Assembly (NCBI RefSeq): GCF_010686755.1
Contig: NZ_JAAGXA010000003.1
Location: 152,746 to 216,745 of the forward strand
Length of the DNA stretch: 64,000 nucleotides
Reading direction: 5' to 3'
Origin: Nocardioides zeae
Lineage (GTDB): Bacteria > Actinomycetota > Actinomycetes > Propionibacteriales > Nocardioidaceae
The notes below the pieces were generated by a model, which did no database searches, was not told where the DNA came from, and saw only the letters and a list, made by a program, of their open reading frames with translations. The position numbers and the translations under genes were made by a program. How positions within the stretch are numbered: position 1 is the first letter of the stretch; each line of letters starts with the position of its first letter. This document shows, piece by piece, positions 49,004 to 57,931 of the stretch.

Positions 49004-50749
49004 GTGAGCGACACCCCCAGCACCGCCGACGCACCGCCGTCCCGGCGGCGCCTGCAGTCCGTCCGCCCCACCGTCTTCTGGCCCGCGCTGACGATCCTCG
49101 CCGTGGTCGTGGTCGTCAGCATCGCCTTCCCCCAACGCACGGGCGACGCCTTCTCCGCCGCGCAGGAGGAGGTGATCGGCGTCTTCGGCTGGTACTACAG
49201 CCTCATCGTCACCGGCTTCGTGATCTTCGCGATCTGGGTCGCCGTCGGCCGCTTCGGCGACATCCGGCTGGGGCCGGACGAGGAGGGCGCCGAGTACGGG
49301 TTCCTCGTCTGGTTCTCGATGCTGTTCGCCGCGGGCATGGGCATCGGCCTCGTGTTCTGGGGCGCCGCCGAGCCGCTCAACTTCTACACGTCGCCGAAGC
49401 CGGGCGTGGAGGGCGACGACGTCGAGCTCGCCCACGAGGCGATGAGCCAGACGTTCCTGCACTGGGGCCTCCACGCGTGGGCGATCTACGTCGTGGTGGG
49501 GCTCGCCCTGGCGTACGCGATCCACCGCAAGGGCCGCTCGGTCTCGCTGCGCTGGGTGCTCGAGCCGCTGCTCGGCGACCGCGTGAAGGGCGGCCTGGGC
49601 GACGCGATCGACGTCGTGGCCATCGTGGGCACCATCGCCGGCGTGGCGACGTCGCTCGGGCTCGGTGTCTCGCAGATCGCCGCGGGCCTCGAGCACCTCG
49701 GCGTCGTCGACGAGGCGGGCACCCCGCTGCTCGTCGGGTTGATCGTCGTCATCTCCGTGGCCGCCACCGCCTCGGTGGTCTCCGGCCTCGACAAGGGCAT
49801 CAAGTGGCTCTCGAACATCAACCTCGGGATGGCCGGGATCTTCGCGGTCGCCGTGCTGCTCCTCGGTCCGACGCTCTTCGTGCTGCGCTCGTTCGTGGAG
49901 AACATCGGCGAGTACCTCTTCACGATCGTGCCCAACAGCTTCGACACCTCGGCGTTCTTCGGCGCCGAGGGCCAGGAGTGGCAGGGCCTCTGGACGACCT
50001 TCTACTGGGGCTGGTGGATGTCGTGGGCCCCGTTCGTCGGCGTCTTCATCGCGCGCATCTCGCGCGGCCGCACCGTCCGTGAGTTCGTCGCCGGCGTGCT
50101 GCTCGTCCCGACCACCGTCTCGGCGGTCTGGTTCTCGATCCTCGGCGGGTCCGCGATCTACCGCGAGAAGTTCGGCGACGGCGGGCTGCTGGACGCCGAC
50201 GGTTCGGTCACCTCGGAGTCGGTGCTCTTCACGCTCGTCGGCGACCTGCCGGGCGGCACCCTGCTGTCGGGCCTCGCCATCGTGCTCGTCGCCATCTTCT
50301 TCGTGACCTCGTCCGACTCCGGCTCGCTGGTCGTCGACATGCTGGCCTCCGGCGGCGACACGGACCCGCCGCGGTGGAGCCGGGTGCTCTGGTGCGTCAT
50401 CGAGGCGCTCGTCGCGATCGGCCTCCTGGTCGCGGGCGGCCTCGGCGCCCTGCAGACGGGCGCCATCCTGACCGCGCTGCCGTTCAGCGTCATCATGGTG
50501 GCGATGTGCGTCGCGCTCTACAAGGCGTTCAAGGCGGAGTACACCGAGATCAGGCGGCTCGACCTCAAGGCCCGCCGCAAGGTGCTGGCCGACGAGGTCG
50601 GCGAGACGGTGACGAGCGACCTCGTCGCCAACTTCGAGGACCACTTCGGCGAGCAGGTCGACCAGCGCATCGACGACCGGGTCGACGACCGGCTCGGCAC
50701 GACGGGCGAGGTACCCGTCGTCACCGCGGAGGCGGACGGCACGCGCTGA
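49004..50749 (+). CDS. BCCT-family betaine/choline/carnitine transporter
   Basis: The 581-aa protein has 12 predicted transmembrane helices and the BCCT signature WWMSWAPFVGVFIARISRGRT (about residues 325-345), plus FAAGMGIGLVFWGAAEPLNF with the glycine-rich TM3 stretch that binds substrate and sodium. The long hydrophilic C-terminal tail (about 60 residues, with DQRIDDRVDDRL) resembles osmosensing tails of BetP. It imports compatible solutes under osmotic stress. GTG start preceded by GGAGAGGG. Confidence 0.93.
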   Translation: MSDTPSTADAPPSRRRLQSVRPTVFWPALTILAVVVVVSIAFPQRTGDAFSAAQEEVIGVFGWYYSLIVTGFVIFAIWVAVGRFGDIRLGPDEEGAEYGFLVWFSMLFAAGMGIGLVFWGAAEPLNFYTSPKPGVEGDDVELAHEAMSQTFLHWGLHAWAIYVVVGLALAYAIHRKGRSVSLRWVLEPLLGDRVKGGLGDAIDVVAIVGTIAGVATSLGLGVSQIAAGLEHLGVVDEAGTPLLVGLIVVISVAATASVVSGLDKGIKWLSNINLGMAGIFAVAVLLLGPTLFVLRSFVENIGEYLFTIVPNSFDTSAFFGAEGQEWQGLWTTFYWGWWMSWAPFVGVFIARISRGRTVREFVAGVLLVPTTVSAVWFSILGGSAIYREKFGDGGLLDADGSVTSESVLFTLVGDLPGGTLLSGLAIVLVAIFFVTSSDSGSLVVDMLASGGDTDPPRWSRVLWCVIEALVAIGLLVAGGLGALQTGAILTALPFSVIMVAMCVALYKAFKAEYTEIRRLDLKARRKVLADEVGETVTSDLVANFEDHFGEQVDQRIDDRVDDRLGTTGEVPVVTAEADGTR

Positions 50750-50771
50750 CCGCCCCCGCGGCGACGGGGAG

Positions 50772-53348
50772 TCACCGACCCGTCGGCGTCGCCCAGAGCC
50801 ACCACGCGCGCGTCGTCGGGCGGTAGCGCGGGTCGTCCGGCACGAACGTCACCGTGACGCGCCAGCTGCCCTTGCTCGGGATGCGCGGCGTGGCGACGGT
50901 GGTCGTGCGCCCGACGTACGCCCACGCCGTGGCGGTCACGTTCCCGGTGCCGGCCTTGCGGATGCTGACGTAGGTCGTGCCCGTCACCCGGCGCCCGTCG
51001 TCGCCCACGAAGAAGGTCGAGATCGGCTTCCCGCTGCCGATGCGCCCGTACGCCGACGGCGCACCCGGCACCACCCGGCTGCCGAGACCGATCGAGCCGG
51101 GCCCCGGCTCGGTCGGCGGCACCGGCGCGGCCCGCACGGTGAGCACGGCGGCCGCGGTGGGCACCGAGCCGGCGGAGCTGGTGAAGACGGCGCGGTACTG
51201 CTCACCGTTCTGCGCGGTCCTCACGGCCGGGAGCCGCAGCGTCGTCGCCGTCGCGCCCGGCACGTCGACCCACTCCGCGTCGACCAGGCGCTGCCAGCGC
51301 ACCTCGGGCGCGGGCACGCCGGAGGCCTCCGCCGTGAAGGTCGCCGTCTCCCCCGCGGTCACCGTCACGTGCCCCGGCTGGCGGGTGACCGCGGGCGCCT
51401 CGGAGTCGTCGGGGTCGCCGATGGTGAAGACGTCGATGACCTTCGGTCGCACGTTCGGGGTGCGCACGTCGTAGGAGTACGTCGTGATCTCGCCCGAGCC
51501 CGTGTCGAGCTTCGTGAACACCGCGAGGTTGTTGTCCTGCACGAACGGCAGCGGCGTGCCCTGGGCGTCCGTGTACGGCGCGACGTTCGGGACCACCGGC
51601 TCCAGCCCGCCCGGGTTGCCCTGCGCGAGGTAGTGCGAGGCGTCCCACGGCGCCGGGGGCAGCGGGCGGCTGCGACCGCTGAGGGGGTGGTACGCGCCGT
51701 ACGAGTTGCCGGTGTTGGAGGTCTCGAGGAAGTTCGTCGTGCCGTTGGCGGCGACGTACCGGTTCCAGAGGTGGCTGTGGCCGTTGTGGACGAGGTCGAC
51801 GCCCGCGTCCTCGAGCAGCGGCTGCAGGTCGGTGAGGAGCTTGTTCTCGCTCGGCGGGTACTCGTAGCGGACGCCGACGACGTTGCCCGCCGCGTCGCGC
51901 TCCTCGATGCGCTGCGGGTCGACGAACTGCGGCATGACGTTGTCGCCGAGGCCCTGCGGCCCCTCGTGCAGCATCACCACGTGGTAGCGCGCGGCGGCGA
52001 ACTCGTCGCTGGCGAGCTCGTCCTGCAGCCACGCGTACTGCGGGCTCTCGGCGTCGACGGCCTCGAAGACGTGCTCGCCGTACCCCTGCGCCAGCGGGTC
52101 GGCCAGCGCCTGCCGCGACTCCTGGTAGCGGGTCGTGCTCGTGCGCGCCGCCGGGTCCGGCACGGCACCGGTGCCGCGCCAGATGCGGGTGGAGTACAGC
52201 GAGATGAGCCGCACGTCGCCGACCGTGGTCGCGTAGTAGGTCTCGCCGCCCGGCGAGGAGTCGGGGAGCGAGAAGATCTCCTCGTAGGTGGTCGTCGAGA
52301 ACGAGTTGTCCCGGATCCACCGATCGCGCACGGCGGGGTCGTTGCCCGGGTTCACCTCGGTGGCGACACGCTCGTACGCCGCGGTCGCGACGTCCCGCGG
52401 CACCGGGGCGTTGTACGACGCGCCCAACGCGGTCGCGCCGGCACGGCGGCCCTGGACCTCGTGGTTGCCGACCGCGGGGAAGAGCGGGGCGTTCTGCACG
52501 ATCTCGCCGCCCGCGTAGGAGACCCCGCCGGTCGAGGTGCGGCCGCCGTTGCCCTGGAGCACCGGGAAGAAGCCCGAGCCGCGCGTGTCGTCGAACCACT
52601 CGGAGGCGCGGTCGGGGATGTTGACGAGGTCGCCGGCGAGGAAGACGGCGTCGATGTCCCCGATGGTGTCGGCCGCGACCTGGAGGTTCGCCGGGGTGTT
52701 GACCATCGCCTGGTGGTCGCTGGTCAGGAGGATGTCGAGGTCCTCGCCCGGCTGCGCGGCCGGCTTCAGGCTGAAGGTGCCCGACCCGGCCACCTTCTCG
52801 CCGTCACGGCTGACGACGCGGTAGGGCACGCGCTCGCCCGCCGCGAGGCCGGTGACGACGCCCTCGTGCCGCCAGACGTCGCGGTCGACGATGCCGTCGG
52901 ACTGCGCGGGCTTCACCGGGATGTTCGACTGGTAGTCCTCGGCGACCTGCGAGAGCGTCCCGGTGGTGGCGTCGAACGCGGTGACGCCCGGGTAGGTCGT
53001 GCCCCGCGACGCGGCCGCCAGGTCGGCGACGCCGAGACGGCTGACGCCGTCACCGACGAGGACGGTGTGGTCGGAGCCGGCGAACTCGGTGAACCACACG
53101 ACGGAGACGCCGTCGGCGGTCGGTGCCTGCAGGAAGGGGTCGGTGAGGAGGCGGGCGTCGCCGACCGGGTCGGTCCAGAGGGACGAGGTGCCCGCGGCGA
53201 GCGCGGCACTCGCCGACCGGTCGGGGGTCCGGGCGGACGCATCGCCGCTGGACAGCGCGGAGGCGGAGGTCAACGGCGCGAGCAGCGCGAGACTGGTCAC
53301 GACGATGCGCCCGGAGGCACGCGGCCGCCGGGCTCGGAGGGTCGTCAT
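50772..53348 (-). CDS. Secreted calcineurin-like metallophosphoesterase with Ig-like C-terminus
   Basis: The 858-aa protein has a signal peptide after an Arg-rich start, a purple-acid-phosphatase-like N-terminal Ig domain (about residues 60-210), and the metallophosphoesterase core: LLTSDHQAM, VFLAGDLVNI, FPAVGNHEVQG, VVMLHEGPQG and HNGHSHLWNRY supply the metal-binding Asp, Asn and His. An Ig-like domain (about 620-710) and a beta-rich tail follow. Likely an extracellular phosphatase/phosphodiesterase for phosphate scavenging. It is convergent with the BCCT gene, 22 nt between stops. Confidence 0.88.
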   Translation of the reverse strand: MTTLRARRPRASGRIVVTSLALLAPLTSASALSSGDASARTPDRSASAALAAGTSSLWTDPVGDARLLTDPFLQAPTADGVSVVWFTEFAGSDHTVLVGDGVSRLGVADLAAASRGTTYPGVTAFDATTGTLSQVAEDYQSNIPVKPAQSDGIVDRDVWRHEGVVTGLAAGERVPYRVVSRDGEKVAGSGTFSLKPAAQPGEDLDILLTSDHQAMVNTPANLQVAADTIGDIDAVFLAGDLVNIPDRASEWFDDTRGSGFFPVLQGNGGRTSTGGVSYAGGEIVQNAPLFPAVGNHEVQGRRAGATALGASYNAPVPRDVATAAYERVATEVNPGNDPAVRDRWIRDNSFSTTTYEEIFSLPDSSPGGETYYATTVGDVRLISLYSTRIWRGTGAVPDPAARTSTTRYQESRQALADPLAQGYGEHVFEAVDAESPQYAWLQDELASDEFAAARYHVVMLHEGPQGLGDNVMPQFVDPQRIEERDAAGNVVGVRYEYPPSENKLLTDLQPLLEDAGVDLVHNGHSHLWNRYVAANGTTNFLETSNTGNSYGAYHPLSGRSRPLPPAPWDASHYLAQGNPGGLEPVVPNVAPYTDAQGTPLPFVQDNNLAVFTKLDTGSGEITTYSYDVRTPNVRPKVIDVFTIGDPDDSEAPAVTRQPGHVTVTAGETATFTAEASGVPAPEVRWQRLVDAEWVDVPGATATTLRLPAVRTAQNGEQYRAVFTSSAGSVPTAAAVLTVRAAPVPPTEPGPGSIGLGSRVVPGAPSAYGRIGSGKPISTFFVGDDGRRVTGTTYVSIRKAGTGNVTATAWAYVGRTTTVATPRIPSKGSWRVTVTFVPDDPRYRPTTRAWWLWATPTGR

Positions 53349-53498
53349 CGGAGAGGGATCACCTTTCGAGGGCAACGGCCTGGTCGTGGCGTGGCCGGGC
53401 CCGAGCACCGTCTCGCCCCGCGCAGCGTGGTGCGTGCGGGTGACGCGGTGGCGAACCCCTCGCGAGCGGCGCGTGAAGCGCTGGCGGGGGTGCCGCGC

Positions 53499-54674
53499 TC
53501 AGCCCGCCGAGTCGTCGTCCCGGCGGCGGTCGACGACGGCGTCGAACTCGACGACCGCGGGTGGCTCGACGTCCTCGAGGGCGGGATCGCCCACCAGCAG
53601 CACGGTCTCCCGTCCGACGAAGTACCCGGTGCGGGGGTCGAACATCAGGAGGTACTGCCGCTGGTCGTCCGGGTCCTCGACGGCGAACACGTCGACGTCC
53701 CGGGAGAGACGGTCCCGGGCGGTCCCGGCGTAGGTGATGTCGTCGTTGCCGACGAGGGTGCGGATGAGGCCGGCCTCGAGCTCCGGGGAGGGCACGAAGC
53801 CCAGGTTCAGCGTGCTGACCATCTCCGCGAGGCAGTAGGCACGGAAGCCGACGCACGCGTCCTCGGAGCCGAGGAGCACCGCGGCGAGCGCCGCCGGGTC
53901 GGTCGGCAGGCGCTCGGGGTGCTCGAGCGGCGAACCCGGGTCGCGGGGGAAGACCTCGTCGCTGGTGACCGGCCCGTCGCCCGGGTCGACGGTCGTGTCA
54001 CCGGCGCGCAGCGCCTCCCCGCGTCGTACGACGATCCGGGTCGTGTCGTCGGGGAGCTGGCGCACCTCCGACCGGACGGGCACCACGACCCGCCGGCCCG
54101 GACGGTCCGCGGCGACGTCGAGCCACCAGCCGACCCGGGTGACGACCTGGGTGTCCCCGGTGCCGAAACCGGGCTGTGCTGCGGCCGTGGTCGCCAGACG
54201 CTCCAGCGCCGCCGAGGGATCCGTGCCCGTGAGGGGGTAGTCGTCCTCCCGGGATGCCTGCACCTCCAGGAGCGCGGGCGTCGCGGCGTACGCCGCGGGC
54301 GTCGGCGTGCCGGGCACGTCGACGATCGTCACGGACACCGCCACGACGACGGCCACGAGCGCCGCGACGAGGCCCCAGGTCCACCGGGACCTCCACGACG
54401 GCACCCACCGGGACCGGCGGCGGACGGTGGCGGACGGCACCGCCGGGGTCGCCGTGGGTGGGGTCGCCGTGATGCGGGCGAGCGCCGCCGCCGCGTTCTG
54501 CTCGGAACGCTCGCGCTGCTCGGGCGACAGGCCGAGGTCGTGCCGCGGCACGCCGAGCTGCTCGGAGAGGAGGGCGGTCAGCTCGGACTCGACGGCGTCG
54601 TACGCCGCGTGCTCGTGCCCGGCGGCGTCCGTGGCGGGTCGGTTCCCGTCGCTGGGGTCGGGTCGTTCAGGCAT
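53499..54674 (-). CDS. Membrane-anchored partner of the sigma factor (CU044_5270-like)
   Basis: The 391-aa protein has a cytoplasmic N-terminus (about 95 residues), one transmembrane helix (WTWGLVAALVAVVVAVSVTI), and an extracellular domain with DPAALAAVLLGSEDACVGF and LIRTLVGNDDITYAGTARDR, the layout of CU044_5270-type proteins always found beside ECF-like sigma genes. It overlaps the sigma gene by 8 nt and may act as its anti-sigma or membrane sensor, though no classical anti-sigma zinc motif is visible. It is followed by the phosphoesterase gene. Confidence 0.8.
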   Translation of the reverse strand: MPERPDPSDGNRPATDAAGHEHAAYDAVESELTALLSEQLGVPRHDLGLSPEQRERSEQNAAAALARITATPPTATPAVPSATVRRRSRWVPSWRSRWTWGLVAALVAVVVAVSVTIVDVPGTPTPAAYAATPALLEVQASREDDYPLTGTDPSAALERLATTAAAQPGFGTGDTQVVTRVGWWLDVAADRPGRRVVVPVRSEVRQLPDDTTRIVVRRGEALRAGDTTVDPGDGPVTSDEVFPRDPGSPLEHPERLPTDPAALAAVLLGSEDACVGFRAYCLAEMVSTLNLGFVPSPELEAGLIRTLVGNDDITYAGTARDRLSRDVDVFAVEDPDDQRQYLLMFDPRTGYFVGRETVLLVGDPALEDVEPPAVVEFDAVVDRRRDDDSAG

Positions 54675-55206
54675 CGCCCACCACCTCCTTCGCGCCGGCC
54701 ATCGTGCTCCGCAGTCGTTCCTTGGCGCGGCTGAGCCGCATCGAGGCCGCCTTCGGCGTGATGCCCAGGATGTCAGCGATCTCCGCCGTCGTGAGGCCGG
54801 CGACGAGGAGGTTGAGCGCCTGCCGGTCGTCGGCGCGCAGCGTCCGGATCGCGGCGGCTGCACCGCTCGGGACGACGGCCTCGAAGGTCGGGTCACGGTC
54901 CGGACCGTGGATCCGGAGCACGCCCCCGGTGACCGCCGCGGCAGCCAGCTCGTCCCTCAGCTTCCCCTCCGTCGCCAGCCTGCGCTCCGCGTTGCGGACG
55001 TGGCCGATCGCGATGGCGTAGGCGAAGGACCGCAGCTGCCGGACCTCGGTCTCGGTGGTGGGCGTCCGCGCGTCCTTGCGCCACAGCGTCAGCATGGTCT
55101 CGTTGGCCAGGTCCTCCGCGAGGTCGAAGGGGAACCTGGCGCGGATGAAGCGGGCGATCTTCGGTCGCATGTCGGCGTAGAACACCTCGAAGTAGGCAGC
55201 GTCCAC
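54667..55206 (-). CDS. ECF-type RNA polymerase sigma factor
   Basis: The 179-aa protein has sigma region 2 (FPFDLAEDLANETMLTLWRK) and region 4 (LNLLVAGLTTAEIADILGIT followed by PKAASMRLSRAKERLR). The GTG start at 55206 yields the family's short N-terminus; GGAGGAG lies upstream. Together with the overlapping membrane protein it forms a sigma/regulator pair likely responding to envelope conditions, perhaps controlling the nearby secreted proteins. Confidence 0.9.
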   Translation of the reverse strand: MDAAYFEVFYADMRPKIARFIRARFPFDLAEDLANETMLTLWRKDARTPTTETEVRQLRSFAYAIAIGHVRNAERRLATEGKLRDELAAAAVTGGVLRIHGPDRDPTFEAVVPSGAAAAIRTLRADDRQALNLLVAGLTTAEIADILGITPKAASMRLSRAKERLRSTMAGAKEVVGDA

Positions 55207-55272
55207 TCCGGGCTGGCTCCTCCGACGACGGACAGGCGGACGTCGGTCCTGCTGTGCCCGTGACGCGCACCC

Positions 55273-55785
55273 TCAGCAGCTGCCCGACAGCAGCGCCACC
55301 TTCTGCGGGGTGGTGTACGAGGCGCTCAGCGACGCCGACCGTTGGCCCGCAAGGTAGCAAAGGGACGAGGCCCCCGTGTTCGAGTAGAGGCGTGCCGCAG
55401 CCGTGCGGTTGTTCCACACCGAGCGGATCGTCCCGGAGAGGTCGTACACCCCGACGACCGACCGGTAGTAGAACGAGCCCTGGTAGGACGTCTGGCTCCA
55501 CAGGCAGAACCACCCGCTCTCGCACTGGCTCAACGAGGACACGCCGACGTCCACCGCGACGAACACCGTGCCGTCCGGCCGGTGGACGCGGTTGCCGACG
55601 ACCCGTCCCTCCGGCTCACGTGCCAGGTCCGCCACGAGCGCAGCCTCGGCCGTCCCCACCCCGCCGCGCACCGGTGGGCGCTCCACCGCGGCCGGAGTGG
55701 CCACCGCGCCGCCCCCTCCCGCGACCAGTGCCACGGCGAGCGTCGCCACCGCGACACCGATCACCCACGTCCGTCGTCTCCCCAT
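55273..55785 (-). CDS. Secreted peptidase-inhibitor-like protein (I36 type)
   Basis: The 170-aa protein has a signal peptide (residues 1-29, cleavage near AVA) and a C-terminal beta-gamma-crystallin-like domain with CESGWFCLWSQTSYQGSFYY, the signature of peptidase inhibitor family I36 in Streptomyces. NNRTAAARLYSN and a second Cys pair (SLCYLAG, SGSC) follow, suggesting two disulfides. It probably inhibits secreted metalloproteases or binds calcium. Confidence 0.8.
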   Translation of the reverse strand: MGRRRTWVIGVAVATLAVALVAGGGGAVATPAAVERPPVRGGVGTAEAALVADLAREPEGRVVGNRVHRPDGTVFVAVDVGVSSLSQCESGWFCLWSQTSYQGSFYYRSVVGVYDLSGTIRSVWNNRTAAARLYSNTGASSLCYLAGQRSASLSASYTTPQKVALLSGSC

Positions 55786-55909
55786 GACTCCGTGATGTCG
55801 GCAGCGGGTCGAGATCCACCGGATCGGGCCATCGAAAGACGTGCGTGCCCGCCTGTGGATCCGGCGCTCGTCGCGACATCACCTCGTCGGCACCGGAACA
55901 CGGGTCGGG

Positions 55910-55963
55910 CCGGAGACCTCGTCGCCCCCTGTCACGGGGGTGCGAGGGGCGCGAGGTCTCCGG
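55910..55963. repeat. Long intergenic hairpin
   Basis: CCGGAGACCTCG (55910-55921) and CGAGGTCTCCGG (55952-55963) pair over 12 bp, enclosing a second complementary pair (CGCCCC and GGGGCG). It lies between the I36 gene's upstream region and the tRNA terminator. Confidence 0.6.
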
Positions 55964-56049
55964 CGATCAGATCGACGAGGGTCACGGTCTCACGCTTCAG
56001 CGAAGGGGGCACGCCGTCTGGCTGCCGCTGGCGCGGCGCTCGCAACGCG

Positions 56050-56084
56050 AAGAACCCCCGCCGAGGGTCTCGGCGGGGGTTCTT
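56050..56084 (-). terminator. Terminator of tRNA-Ser
   Basis: AAGAACCCCCGCCGAG and CTCGGCGGGGGTTCTT form a perfect 16-bp stem with a 3-nt loop, 7 nt past the tRNA CCA end. Confidence 0.85.
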
Positions 56085-56090
56085 CCGTGC

Positions 56091-56180
56091 TGGCGGTGGC
56101 GGAGGGATTTGAACCCTCGGTGGGCTTGCACCCACAAACGCTTTCGAGGCGTTCTCCTTAGGCCGCTCGGACACGCCACC
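56091..56180 (-). tRNA. tRNA-Ser (CGA)
   Basis: The leftward strand folds as a class II tRNA. Acceptor arms GGTGGCG/CGCCACC, anticodon stem AACGC/GCGTT around loop CTCGAAA (anticodon CGA), a long variable arm (GTGGGTGCAAGCCCAC), and T-arm GAGGGTTCAAATCCCTC are all visible. Discriminator G and the 3' CCA are encoded. The strong hairpin just beyond is its terminator. Confidence 0.96.
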
Positions 56181-56242
56181 GCGGGAGACATTAGCGGACG
56201 CCGGGCGCGCGGCCGAAATCGGATCCCGGCTCTCCCCTCTCG

Positions 56243-56290
56243 GGACGTCATGCGCCCCGGCCGCCCGCGGCACCGCTCCGCATGACGTCC
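56243..56290. repeat. 48-nt palindromic repeat, copy 2
   Basis: GGACGTCATGCG (56243-56254) pairs with CGCATGACGTCC (56279-56290). Same length and arms as copies 1 and 3; loop begins CCCCGGCCGCCCG. Confidence 0.8.
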
Positions 56291-56306
56291 GGCGCCCCCC
56301 GACTCG

Positions 56307-56354
56307 GGACGTCATGCGCCCCGGTCGCCCGAGGCGCCGCACTGCATGACGTCC
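56307..56354. repeat. 48-nt palindromic repeat, copy 3
   Basis: GGACGTCATGC (56307-56317) pairs with GCATGACGTCC (56344-56354). It lies in tandem with copy 2, 16 nt apart; loop begins GCCCCGGTCGCCCG. Confidence 0.8.
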
Positions 56355-56472
56355 GGCAACCGCAGGCGGCGACCGCGACCGCGGCCACGTCCGGCCACCT
56401 GCCCGACCCGCCAGGCACCGCCCTGCCCGACCCGGCGGACCTCCGCGGACCTACCCGGAGGTCGCACGGCCT

Positions 56473-56490
56473 GCAACGTTGGTGCAACGT
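56473..56490. promoter_or_regulatory. GCAACG operator upstream of GAF regulator
   Basis: GCAACGTTGGTGCAACGT contains the inverted repeat ACGTTG-GTG-CAACGT. A 16/18 identical copy lies upstream of the aldehyde dehydrogenase at 58863-58880, suggesting that both are bound by the GAF regulator. Confidence 0.6.
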
Positions 56491-56513
56491 CCGGATCCGG
56501 AGCATCATGGGGC

Positions 56514-56529
56514 TGTGACCCCGCTCACG
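56514..56529. promoter_or_regulatory. CRP/GlxR-like site upstream of GAF regulator
   Basis: TGTGACCCCGCTCACG fits TGTGA-N6-TCACA except the last base, about 34 nt before the GTG start. Confidence 0.4.
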
Positions 56530-56562
56530 GGCAACGTCGCCAGGGGTCGGTGATCCGATGGG

Positions 56563-57813
56563 GTGGTCCGCGTGACGAGGTCCGACGTTCTCTCCACACG
56601 GAGCCGCGATGCCGGCATGCGCTCGGCGGTCGTCGACTCGTGGCACCGCTCCGCGTCGGCCGGCGTGCGCCCCGACGCGGCGAGCGTGCCCATCACCGTC
56701 CCCGAGAGCGACCTCAAGGACCGGCGCGACGCGCACCCCCTCGCGCGGGCCTTCCCCCTCCTCGACGAGGTGCTGGGCCACGCGGCCCGCGACTGCGACG
56801 CGGTGATGGCCGTGTCGGACGCCGAGGGCAACCTGCTGTGGGTCTGCGGGACGCCGACGACCCTGCGGCGGTGCGAGGCCATCGGCTTCGTCGAGGGCTC
56901 CAACTGGGACGAGCGGCTCGCGGGCACCAACGCGCCGGGCCTCGCCCTGGCCCTCGACCAACCCGTCAGCATCGTGCGCGACGAGCACTTCCGGTCGTCC
57001 GTGCAGGGCTGGAGCTGTGCGGCCGCCCCCATCCACGACCCCGGCACGAACGCGCTGCTGGGCGTCCTCGACATCACGGGCGGCGACCAGATCGTCGTAC
57101 CCCAGACCATGGCCATGATCCGCGCCGCCGCCCGCATGGCCGAGCTGGAGCTGGCCCGCGACCTCCTCAGCCGCCAGGACCGCCGCGCCGCGGTGCCGTC
57201 CGCGGCCGGGCCGCGCCTCGTCATGGAGGGCCTGGGCCGCTCCGACGCCCTCCTCACGGTCGAGGGCGCCGGCGGCGCCCCGCAGACCCTGCGGCTCTCC
57301 CCGCGGCACAGCGAGATCCTCATGCTGCTGGGCAGCTCTCCGCAGGGCCTGAGCGGGGACGAGCTGGCGGTGCTGCTGTACGCCGAGGACGGCGCCGGCT
57401 CCTCCACCCTCCGTGCCGAGCTGAACCGGCTGCGCCACCTCCTCGGCGGCGACCTCCTCGCCTCGCGGCCCTACCGGCTGACCGCCCAGGTCACCGGCGA
57501 CTGGCTGACCGTCGAGGCGATGCTCGCGGCGGGCGACCTCCGCGCGGCGATGCGCGCCTACGGCGGGCCCGTGCTCCCGCGGTCGACGGCACCCGGCGTC
57601 GTACGCCTGCGGGAGAGCCTCGAGTCCCAGCTGCGCGAGGCCCTGCTGCGCTCGCGGGAGGCCGACCTCATGTCGCAGTGGACGCGCTCGACGTGGGGGG
57701 CCGACGACTACGAGATGTGGCAGGCCCAGCGCCGCGCGGTGGGCACGACGTCGCCGATGCTGCCGCTCATCGACGGCCAGCTGGCGCGGCTCGACCGCGA
57801 CCTCGGGCTCTAG
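56563..57813 (+). CDS. GAF-domain transcriptional regulator of the aldehyde dehydrogenase locus
   Basis: The 416-aa protein matches the actinobacterial acetoin/alcohol-type GAF regulators. Its N-terminal SRDAGMRSAVVDSWHRSASA is as in AcoR/MimR N-termini. The GAF domain (residues about 60-200) has VMAVSDAEGNLLWVCG and the ERLAGTNAPGLALA motif, and GWSCAAAPIHDPGTNALLGV follows. The C-terminal part lacks an AAA+ ATPase and FIS helix; instead LRLSPRHSEILMLLGSSPQG looks like a winged-helix output. Nearby aldehyde dehydrogenase/DUF779 genes share its operator sequence, so it probably senses an alcohol, aldehyde or ketone. Confidence 0.82.
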   Translation: MVRVTRSDVLSTRSRDAGMRSAVVDSWHRSASAGVRPDAASVPITVPESDLKDRRDAHPLARAFPLLDEVLGHAARDCDAVMAVSDAEGNLLWVCGTPTTLRRCEAIGFVEGSNWDERLAGTNAPGLALALDQPVSIVRDEHFRSSVQGWSCAAAPIHDPGTNALLGVLDITGGDQIVVPQTMAMIRAAARMAELELARDLLSRQDRRAAVPSAAGPRLVMEGLGRSDALLTVEGAGGAPQTLRLSPRHSEILMLLGSSPQGLSGDELAVLLYAEDGAGSSTLRAELNRLRHLLGGDLLASRPYRLTAQVTGDWLTVEAMLAAGDLRAAMRAYGGPVLPRSTAPGVVRLRESLESQLREALLRSREADLMSQWTRSTWGADDYEMWQAQRRAVGTTSPMLPLIDGQLARLDRDLGL

Positions 57814-57825
57814 GGCTCCCGCCGA

Positions 57826-57841
57826 CGTGACCCCGGTCACG
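57826..57841. promoter_or_regulatory. CRP/GlxR-like site upstream of the collagen-like gene
   Basis: CGTGACCCCGGTCACG is a perfect palindrome close to TGTGA-N6-TCACA, 91 nt before the ATG. A TAGTCC element follows within 15 nt. Confidence 0.4.
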
Positions 57842-57931
57842 AAAGTGGTCTAGTCCTCGCCATCCGGCGCCGAGCGGGAGCCGAACCGAGGGTGGAACGC
57901 CTCCGTTCCCCCCTCCCGGAAAGGCCCCGCC

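Larger units (their letters stand above)
56181..56562. other. Intergenic region of 382 nt with repeats and operators
   Basis: No gene is seen between the tRNA and the GAF regulator. It holds the tRNA promoter at the left, two adjacent 48-nt palindromic repeats, and the promoter region of the regulator with two operator-like sites. Confidence 0.7.
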
